DNA from: Comamonas suwonensis
GTDB taxonomy: Bacteria; Pseudomonadota; Gammaproteobacteria; Burkholderiales; Burkholderiaceae_C
Direction of reading: 5' to 3'
DNA: 64,000 bases
Assembly: GCF_012844455.2 (NCBI RefSeq)
Contig: NZ_JABBCQ020000003.1
Coordinates: 282,397-346,396, forward strand
Position 1 is the stretch's first letter, and every line of letters begins with the position of its first letter. Made by a program: the position numbers and the translations under genes. Of this stretch, positions 58,489 to 64,000 are shown piece by piece. The notes below the pieces were generated by a model. That model had not been told where the DNA came from and made no database searches. It saw only the letters and a list, made by a program, of their open reading frames with translations.

Positions 58489-58841
58489 CCGATGCGGAAA
58501 ATCGGCAGATTGGCTGCGCCAGTCTCTGTCTTGAGCAAATCGGCTTCTAGCTTGCTGATCTGCTCTTTGAGGCGCTTGTTTTGGCGCTCAAGAGATTGGG
58601 CGTGCGCGAAGTAAGTTGCGGTGCGTAGTCCTGCAATGGACTCTATATAGCCAATGCCCCAGGTCGATTCCCAGAACAGTGCAATGTGGACGGGCCTTGG
58701 GGCTTGGCCTGCGGCGCGGTATTTGCGCAGCGTTGCAGGAGAAATGTCCAGCAGCTTGGCTTTTTGCTCAATGCTGCCGGGCACGTTATCGAGGATGGAA
58801 GAGAAGTGAGGGAGGTGAGCTGGGTATGGAGTACGAAACAT
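58485..58841 (-). CDS. dif-proximal helix-turn-helix regulator, copy 3
   Basis: 118 residues from the ATG at 58841, chosen by homology with copy 2 (a second ATG lies one codon upstream). MFRTPYPAHLPHF start, 'SIEQKAKLLDISPATLRKYRAAGQAP' helix-turn-helix-like region, 'HIALFWESTWGI', C-terminal coiled coil ending FRIG. Start codon about 80 bp from dif-like site C. Paralogue of the gene in the corticovirus-like prophage. Confidence 0.85.
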   Translation of the reverse strand: MFRTPYPAHLPHFSSILDNVPGSIEQKAKLLDISPATLRKYRAAGQAPRPVHIALFWESTWGIGYIESIAGLRTATYFAHAQSLERQNKRLKEQISKLEADLLKTETGAANLPIFRIG

Positions 58842-58922
58842 CACATGACGTTCGGATGGCCATTATGAAAATTGGATCAATACCCGTTGCAGCAGCTTTG
58901 CCCTGATTCTGACTCCTATACG

Positions 58923-58950
58923 ATTTAACATAATATACATCGTCTCTAGT
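58923..58950 (-). other. dif-like XerCD site C
   Basis: Plus strand ATTTAACATAA (58923-58933) + TATACA (58934-58939), identical to the E. coli dif XerD arm and centre and to site B. The following TCGTCTCTAGT does not fit a XerC arm. Right boundary of the inovirus prophage. Confidence 0.8.
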
Positions 58951-58952
58951 AG

Positions 58953-59134
58953 AAAAGCTTTAAAAAAGAGAGCGCTAAGGCTCTGATTTCTAAGGCTTTT
59001 GGCGGACCTCACGGCCAGCATCGCTACTACTACCTCTTACCCAAATTCAGCGAGAAGAACAACTCACCTCGTTGACGCACGGTTCGCACTCTAAGGACTT
59101 CGTTCCCAACTGTCAAACATTTTTGATTGACTCG
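58953..59134. other. Flank of site C, possible gene fragment
   Basis: A plus-strand frame of about 40 codons (58953-59075) follows site C directly, with plausible composition ('ALISKAFGGPHGQHRYYYLL') and a stop at 59073. It has no start codon or ribosome-binding site, so it may be the 3' end of a gene cut by insertion. No identification. The rest holds nothing recognised. Confidence 0.25.
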
Positions 59135-60247
59135 TCATCTTTTTCCAGCATCGGCGCTGCGTCCGCTGCTACAAAATCGCAAGCACTGGACCTGTTCCGA
59201 GCCCCCGCAGGAGCCGCACGGCATCCCGTCTGAGTCCACCATTGAATCGTTCACATTGTCGACGTCTCCACATCCAACTGGACACGTGTGTGGATCAAAC
59301 CCATGGTTGCAAGAACCATCGTCACGCAGCATCTGCACGGTCTTCGCACGTTGAGCAGGCGTTGTGTAGCCGTGTTGAACAGCGATCTCGATGGCGCGAT
59401 CGAGGTGCAGCTCGGGCACCTGCAGCAGCGCCAGGTCAATGCTGGCCCCCACGCGTAGCTCGTAGGTCTCGTACACCTGGCCACAGCCTTGGTTGGCAGC
59501 GTCCGACAAGGCTGCGCACTTCGCTGCCCAGTCGTTTTCCGAGAAGACTTGCGCCTCGCTCGCTGGTGCCACTTCGAGCGCGACGACACTTGGAGACGTA
59601 GTAGTAGTTCTTTGTATAGAAGACCCTTGTATATAGAGTGCAGGAAACGGCAAATCCAGTTTGCAGGTTTCGGCAGACGTTTTTGGCTCAAGTTTGCAGG
59701 TTTCGGCAGCCAGTTTAGGCTCCAGTTTGCAGGTTTCGGCAAGTGGTTTCGGGGCTTGCTTGATGACTTGGCCAAGCCATTGGCCATCGACGTAATCGGG
59801 TAGCCCCTCCAGGACGGCCTGCCGCTCGTCATCGGTCATGGGGCGACCTGGGCATTGCGTGGGCAAGGCCCCGCTAGATCCGCCGCAGTTCCTGCACTGG
59901 GTGCGATCGTGGCCGATGCTGTGGAGTGAGAAAATAGCGGCCCGTGGCGCGGGCTGGTCGGAGTCCATCATGGTGCGATCGATGTGCTCAAGCTCGGCAA
60001 TGACGGCTGGGCAGACCGGCATCAATCCATTGCCAGGTGGCCAGCGCTGCAGCCACATGACCTGATCCGGGTATTTGAGGCCGAGCTTGGCGTGGTGCCA
60101 GGTCAAGCTGCCCTCGGCAAAAGCACTGAGCACGTTCCATCGGTGCCGCAGCCGAAACCAGAAGCTACGCGATTTCCATAGCTCTAGGCGCTTGTCTGGC
60201 GCGGTGTTGTCGCCAATCTCGTAATCAGTTGAGCAGGTGGATTTCAT
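59135..60247 (-). CDS. Hypothetical protein downstream of MobH relaxase
   Basis: 370 residues. Two Cys-rich spots that could bind zinc (CRNCGG near residue 118; CPVGCG...CGSCGG near the end) flank a central part with three imperfect repeats of about 12 residues (SAETCKLEPK type). Starts two bases after the relaxase stop, so it is co-transcribed. No family recognised; a mobilisation accessory role is possible from position only. Confidence 0.65.
   Translation of the reverse strand: MKSTCSTDYEIGDNTAPDKRLELWKSRSFWFRLRHRWNVLSAFAEGSLTWHHAKLGLKYPDQVMWLQRWPPGNGLMPVCPAVIAELEHIDRTMMDSDQPAPRAAIFSLHSIGHDRTQCRNCGGSSGALPTQCPGRPMTDDERQAVLEGLPDYVDGQWLGQVIKQAPKPLAETCKLEPKLAAETCKLEPKTSAETCKLDLPFPALYIQGSSIQRTTTTSPSVVALEVAPASEAQVFSENDWAAKCAALSDAANQGCGQVYETYELRVGASIDLALLQVPELHLDRAIEIAVQHGYTTPAQRAKTVQMLRDDGSCNHGFDPHTCPVGCGDVDNVNDSMVDSDGMPCGSCGGSEQVQCLRFCSSGRSADAGKR
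59645..59745. repeat. In-frame tandem repeat
   Basis: Three imperfect units of about 36-39 bp, each containing CAGTTTGCAGGTTTCGGCA or a close variant, encoding the repeated AETCKLEPK motif of the 370-residue protein. Confidence 0.75.
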
Positions 60248-60248
60248 A

Positions 60249-62945
60249 TCAAACCATCTTCAATGCGGGATTGCTGGGGGGGATGGGCTGGACCCACCGG
60301 CCTGGGCTGGTGAGGACAACACAGGACAGATGGGCCACAACCGTGCCGCGGCTGTGGATCTCATAGCGGACGATGTTTGTGCGGTTCGCGGCTGGCAGGT
60401 GCCAGCCACACTTGATGACCTCCCTCTGGGTCTTGGTGCTGAGCTCGTCGACGGTGAGATCCTCGTGGCCGTCCTCACGGTCGCCATGGCGTGCGTACTC
60501 CTTGAAGATCTTGGGCGATACCAGGGCCATGCCCTCCTCCACGAAGTGAATCGCCGCGCCGGTCTCGTTGAATTTGAGCTCGCGATTGACCAACCCCATT
60601 TGCACCCACTGCATGAAAGCCAATGCCAAGGGGCTTGGCTCGGGTGGCGGCTTGTCGGGGTTTGCGTCGATGTCGGGCAGCGGCTGCAGCAGAAGAACCG
60701 GCCCCGGTGTTGCTGCTGCAGCCGGCGGCGGACTTGCAGTGATGGTGCGTCCCTTGAGTACGGGCAGGTCGTCGAGCTCGTCCAGATCAGCGGCCATGCG
60801 CTTGAACTCGGCACTCACGCTTTGAGAGCGAGGCACTTGGTCATGACGTAGCTCTTGGGCGGGATTCTTAGGTGCGCTTGGCGCTGGCGGCGGCGCAGCT
60901 GCCGCAGGTTTGACAGAAGGCGGCCTTGCGGCCGTAGTTGCGGCAGCTTGGGGCGGCTGGTGCAAGGTGGCGGGCTGAGGAGGCGCAGCTGGTGGTGGTG
61001 GTGGCACCGCTGCGGCATCTTGGAATCGTTGCTCCAAGGGCGGTGCGCCCTTCTCTGCCGGCTGTGGGTTCTTGGCCGGCTTGTTCTTTTTGCCAGGCTT
61101 GTCCGATGCTGTTGCAGATTCGGATGGATCGAGGAAGTAGCTGCCCTCGCTGTCGCCCAGCAAATACGCGGCTTCGCCGTTGTCGAGGCTGTCGTAGTCC
61201 ATCTTCAATGGTGTGGGCACGCGGGATCTCGATGCTGCCCCAGCTTCAAACTCGTCGTAGGCTGTATCAGCTTGGGTCTGCTGCACTGGCGCCGTAGGCG
61301 CCCTAACTGCCAAGACTGCCGCAGTTTGGGATGGAGTTTCTGGTGCAGGTGTCTTTGCTGCTGCCGCAGTGGTTGCCGCAGGCCTGGGCTTTGCCGCAGC
61401 ATTCGGCGGCTTGGTGAAAGTAGGCTCCCGCATGATGGCGGCATGCTTTTTAGCTTCTGCCGCATCCTGGGGCCGTTGCTTCGCAGGCTTTGCCGCAACC
61501 TGGGATGGTTGGGCTGAGGATGCCGCAGCTTGTGGTGCATTGGCATCGATTGCTGCCGCAGATTCCGATGCAGTGAGAGTTGCAGCAGCTTGATGTTCGT
61601 CCTGCCCTGCTCCATCCTTGCGACGGTCGCGGATCTCCAGCCGCCCACGCATGGCGGCCGGGTACTTGCTCTCGTGGTTGAACAGCTTGGCCAGAGGGAA
61701 CTTGAGCATGGCAAAGTCATGCATGTAGGCCCCCTGCTCTGACCCATCCTCGGCGTAACCGTGCACTGTGACATGCCAGGCGGCCTGGCCGCTGGCAGGG
61801 TTGAGCTCGATCGCGCCGTAGTCCTGCCAGGTGTCGAACAGCCGGTCGTTCTTTGCGTTGCCAGGCACGCTTTCATCGGGCTCGTTTGCTTGGATGTGCT
61901 CTCGCACGGTATCGGCGAGGCGCTTGGCCACGAACCAGATCGCCCCCTCGAACACCCAACCTGCCGCACCGTTGCGATTCAGGGGGAGCTGTGTGCCAGC
62001 TTGGAGCATGGTCCTCATAGACTGCATCAGCAGCTCGATGAGAGGCACGGCCTTGGCCGTGGCGAAGCGGGCCTTGGAGCCTTTTTGCAAGGCACGCTGC
62101 GTGGAAAGCTGGTCGGCGCGCTTGACGATCTTGGCGACGAGACTGTCCTTGTCCTGGCCGGTGAGGTATTGCTCCAGGGCATCCAAGGCGGTGGGCGTGT
62201 GCGCCAGGAATCGAAGCGCACTTTCTGGCGCAATGCGGGGCAGCAGCAGCTGGGCCAGCTTGGCATGGGCGCTGTAATCGCGCTGCCCCTTGGGCGCGAA
62301 GTCCACCAGGTACTCGGCAGTGCGTTGGCCAGCGATCTGCGACAGGCTTCCGCCTGCAGGTGCCCAACGGATTGGATCGGCCTCGCCCACAGGACGCCAT
62401 GCGATACGCAGGTCGGTCATGGGCTTGGCGATGTCATGCAGCAAAGCGCAGAAGAACACCACATAGGTCCATTGATCGCGCTGGGCGTCAACGATCTCGA
62501 TCTGGCTTCCGCCTGGCAGCAGATGGGCATTGCGCCAGGTCATGGCCGCGAGCAGCATTTCGATGGTGTGCGACAGCAGGCCCCCTGCGTGGGCGTGGTG
62601 GTGCGCTTCCGATGCTGGCATGAGCTGCACGAACTCGGCGTACCGCCGAATCGCCGGCAGCAGGTCCCGCTCCCAAATGGCCTGGGACTGGTGCGACTGG
62701 CTCCAGATCTGGGTGATAGCCCGCTCAGCGCGGACGGTGGCCAGCAGCTGTTGGGCATTGAGCACGCGCAACCATCCGGGCTCACTGCCCGCGATGTGGA
62801 TCTCGTCTGGCTTGAGTGGCTGGTCTTGAGGCCGCGTTGATACTGGCGCGTCCGGCAGCGGCAGCGGGCCTGCAGGCGCAGACTTCACGGGCGTGGCCTT
62901 GCTCCAGGGCACCATGGCAAGCAACTTTGAAGCAATACTCTTCAC
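60249..62945 (-). CDS. MobH-type relaxase (TraI_2 family)
   Basis: 898 residues from a GTG at 62945 that overlaps the upstream stop (GTGA). The N-terminal third is the TraI_2 domain with HD-type metal motifs: 'SEAHHHAHAGGLLSHTIEMLLAA' and 'FFCALLHDIAKPMTD'. Then comes an Ala/Pro-rich low-complexity middle (about residues 480-720) and a C-terminal TraI_2_C-like DNA-binding region. MobH relaxases nick oriT in ICEs of the SXT/clc/PFGI kinds and in large plasmids. It indicates a conjugative or mobilisable island next to the virus array. Confidence 0.85.
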   Translation of the reverse strand: MKSIASKLLAMVPWSKATPVKSAPAGPLPLPDAPVSTRPQDQPLKPDEIHIAGSEPGWLRVLNAQQLLATVRAERAITQIWSQSHQSQAIWERDLLPAIRRYAEFVQLMPASEAHHHAHAGGLLSHTIEMLLAAMTWRNAHLLPGGSQIEIVDAQRDQWTYVVFFCALLHDIAKPMTDLRIAWRPVGEADPIRWAPAGGSLSQIAGQRTAEYLVDFAPKGQRDYSAHAKLAQLLLPRIAPESALRFLAHTPTALDALEQYLTGQDKDSLVAKIVKRADQLSTQRALQKGSKARFATAKAVPLIELLMQSMRTMLQAGTQLPLNRNGAAGWVFEGAIWFVAKRLADTVREHIQANEPDESVPGNAKNDRLFDTWQDYGAIELNPASGQAAWHVTVHGYAEDGSEQGAYMHDFAMLKFPLAKLFNHESKYPAAMRGRLEIRDRRKDGAGQDEHQAAATLTASESAAAIDANAPQAAASSAQPSQVAAKPAKQRPQDAAEAKKHAAIMREPTFTKPPNAAAKPRPAATTAAAAKTPAPETPSQTAAVLAVRAPTAPVQQTQADTAYDEFEAGAASRSRVPTPLKMDYDSLDNGEAAYLLGDSEGSYFLDPSESATASDKPGKKNKPAKNPQPAEKGAPPLEQRFQDAAAVPPPPPAAPPQPATLHQPPQAAATTAARPPSVKPAAAAPPPAPSAPKNPAQELRHDQVPRSQSVSAEFKRMAADLDELDDLPVLKGRTITASPPPAAAATPGPVLLLQPLPDIDANPDKPPPEPSPLALAFMQWVQMGLVNRELKFNETGAAIHFVEEGMALVSPKIFKEYARHGDREDGHEDLTVDELSTKTQREVIKCGWHLPAANRTNIVRYEIHSRGTVVAHLSCVVLTSPGRWVQPIPPSNPALKMV

Positions 62946-63499
62946 GCGCACTCCTCTTGGAGCAGCATTCGAGCGAAGTGCTGGGCACGCGCTGACTTGC
63001 CATCGGTGGGTGTCCAGATAGACAGCTCCTCCCCAGGCTGGCCCAGCGCGAGGAAGTCCATGAAACTCTGCTGCAGCGGGTTCCATTTGATGCGTGAGGC
63101 GATGCCGTCGCGGCCCCAATCGCCGCATGTATGCACGAACGACTGCGCCACGACTCGCATGACGAAGCCGTGCCAGTTCTTCTCTTGCTGAGGTTTGGGC
63201 ACATGCGGCATCTTGGGATGGTCAGCAACCAGCTGCAGCAGGATTGAGCGCACGCAGAAGATTGGATCAAGCTCCTCTTCCAGATACTGCTCCAGCCCCT
63301 CGAAGCGACCTAACCAGCGCATGAGCGGATTGGTTTTGCTGGCAAGGCCCAGCAGCTGCAGGCTGTCTGCGATAGCGAATATCGAGCAGCCACGATCGAG
63401 CGGATCTCGGCCTAGAAATGGTGGATCACTGTTGGCTCTCTGCTGGATGTGCTGACTATGTAGGTGCGGTGCGCGGGCGAGGTCGTCCATGGGGCGCAA
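62942..63499 (-). CDS. Hypothetical protein upstream of MobH relaxase
   Basis: 185 residues, no recognised family. Contains 'LGLASKTNPLMRWLGRFEGLEQYLEEELDPIF' and a Trp-rich 'NWHGFVMRVVAQSFVHTCGDWGRDGI'. Translationally coupled to the relaxase by GTGA overlap, so presumably part of the same transfer or maintenance operon. Confidence 0.6.
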   Translation of the reverse strand: MRPMDDLARAPHLHSQHIQQRANSDPPFLGRDPLDRGCSIFAIADSLQLLGLASKTNPLMRWLGRFEGLEQYLEEELDPIFCVRSILLQLVADHPKMPHVPKPQQEKNWHGFVMRVVAQSFVHTCGDWGRDGIASRIKWNPLQQSFMDFLALGQPGEELSIWTPTDGKSARAQHFARMLLQEECA

Positions 63500-63750
63500 C
63501 CGTACCTAGTGCGCCCTCAGCTGTCAGCGCGAAACCCTGCGGTGATGACCAGAGGCTTTTCGCTTGAAATGCTCGGAAAACTGTGCTAATAAATTACAAT
63601 TGGCAACAGTTTTTAGATGCGTTTCTACCCATAGTCGCACTTGCCAAGCTGAGCCCGGCGCCAATTTCTCTAAGACACTCTCAGCATCCGACTAAACGAC
63701 TGACTTCATCAGTGTGGTAGTCCAGGACCGCTAAAAGGCAAATCTTCTCT
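63500..63750. other. Divergent intergenic region of the island
   Basis: About 250 bp between the minus-strand mobilisation genes and the plus-strand SIR2-like gene. AT-rich around 63585-63625 (likely promoter area). No operator or RNA gene is recognised. Confidence 0.35.
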
Positions 63751-63984
63751 ATGGAACTACGACTCTCCGAATCAGGACCTGCTTTTCCCTTTGCACTCGT
63801 CGATGCCATGCTAGACGGGAAAGTCGTATTTCTATGCGGCGCTGGTATCAGTGCACCGATGCTTCCAGGGTTCTGGGCGTTGGTCACTAAGTGCTTTGAG
63901 CAACTGAGTGTTGAGTACACCTTGGCGGAAAAGGCGTCACTGGGCGCTGGTCGATATGAAGAGGTGCTCGGCTCTTTGGAGTGA
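63751..63984 (+). CDS. SIR2-like domain protein, N-terminal part only
   Basis: 77 codons to a TGA at 63982. The N-terminus 'VVFLCGAGISAPMLPGFWALV' is the GAGIS NAD-binding motif of SIR2-like domains, which in anti-phage systems (Thoeris, DSR, SIR2-associated) deplete NAD+. Family proteins are several hundred residues long, so the stop near the window edge means truncation, a frameshift, or a sequencing error; the last residues 'RYEEVLGSLE' look like normal continuing sequence. Confidence 0.6.
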   Translation: MELRLSESGPAFPFALVDAMLDGKVVFLCGAGISAPMLPGFWALVTKCFEQLSVEYTLAEKASLGAGRYEEVLGSLE

Positions 63985-64000
63985 ATCGCACCGGCTTCCT

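Larger units (their letters stand above)
51700..58939 (+). mobile_element. Filamentous (inovirus) prophage
   Basis: About 7.2 kb between dif-like sites B and C. Gene order is the inovirus one: ssDNA-binding protein, HUH Rep, mini membrane proteins, major coat with following terminator, large adhesin, DUF2523, Zot, accessory genes. No integrase gene, as in XerCD-dependent filamentous phages such as CTX-phi. Confidence 0.92.

Noticed and set aside
59645..59745. Possible CRISPR-like array
   Set aside because: The units are contiguous, in-frame coding repeats without spacers.

Overview
The window reads as a beta-proteobacterial chromosome of the Comamonadaceae (Comamonas/Delftia-like). This is inferred from high-GC codon use, Bug-type periplasmic binding proteins, the hut gene content and the gene families present; no database search was possible. 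Its most unusual part, about 39.4-58.95 kb, is a tandem array of small viruses separated by dif-like XerC/XerD recombination sites. This suggests the window lies near the replication terminus.

Left part (1-39.2 kb), mostly ordinary chromosome. A tyrosine-recombinase-like gene runs off the left edge. It is followed by pdxH, a MobA-like nucleotidyltransferase, a Cu/Zn superoxide dismutase lipoprotein, a ChaC-like cyclotransferase, small stress proteins and an initiator tRNA with a decayed partial copy upstream. Next comes a D-tartrate-type catabolic cluster: dehydratase, SDR, Bug binding protein, DapA-family aldolase and a divergent LysR. A tightly overlapping seven-gene operon at 14.8-21.4 kb (FAD enzyme, DUF1365, cyclopropane synthase, chalcone-isomerase-like, MFS, DUF3833, SDR) looks like membrane-lipid modification and has a divergent TetR. 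A complete histidine-utilisation locus (hutG, F, I, D, U, permease, H, two HutC regulators) runs from 21.4 to 32.9 kb and is followed by a NitT/TauT-type ABC transporter. HutC-like operator palindromes lie before hutH and before the transporter. A LysR/CoA-transferase/acyl-CoA dehydrogenase set closes this part.

Virus array (39.4-58.95 kb). Three dif-like sites, each with the hexamer TATACA and a XerD-type arm, lie at about 40.59, 51.70 and 58.92 kb. Between the first two (about 11.1 kb) is a tailless icosahedral virus prophage of the corticovirus (PM2) kind. It has a GPA-type HUH replication protein, an FtsK/HerA-like packaging ATPase, a P2-like double-jelly-roll major capsid protein, many tiny membrane proteins, a collar-domain spike, a membrane-anchored GH104 lysin and holin-like genes. 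Between the second and third sites (about 7.2 kb) is a filamentous inovirus prophage with ssDNA-binding protein, HUH Rep, major coat, adhesin, DUF2523 and Zot. Left of the first site is a remnant of a third element. All three elements end with a paralogous minus-strand helix-turn-helix gene whose start codon is about 80 bp from the dif-like site. In both complete elements a different minus-strand repressor-like gene ends at or just past the dif-like core at the opposite end. In the circular virus form the two would become neighbours reading in the same direction across attP.

Right part (58.95-64 kb). A mobile-island segment: a MobH-type (TraI_2) relaxase with two unidentified flanking genes on the minus strand, then the start of a SIR2-like defence gene that hits a stop just before the window ends.
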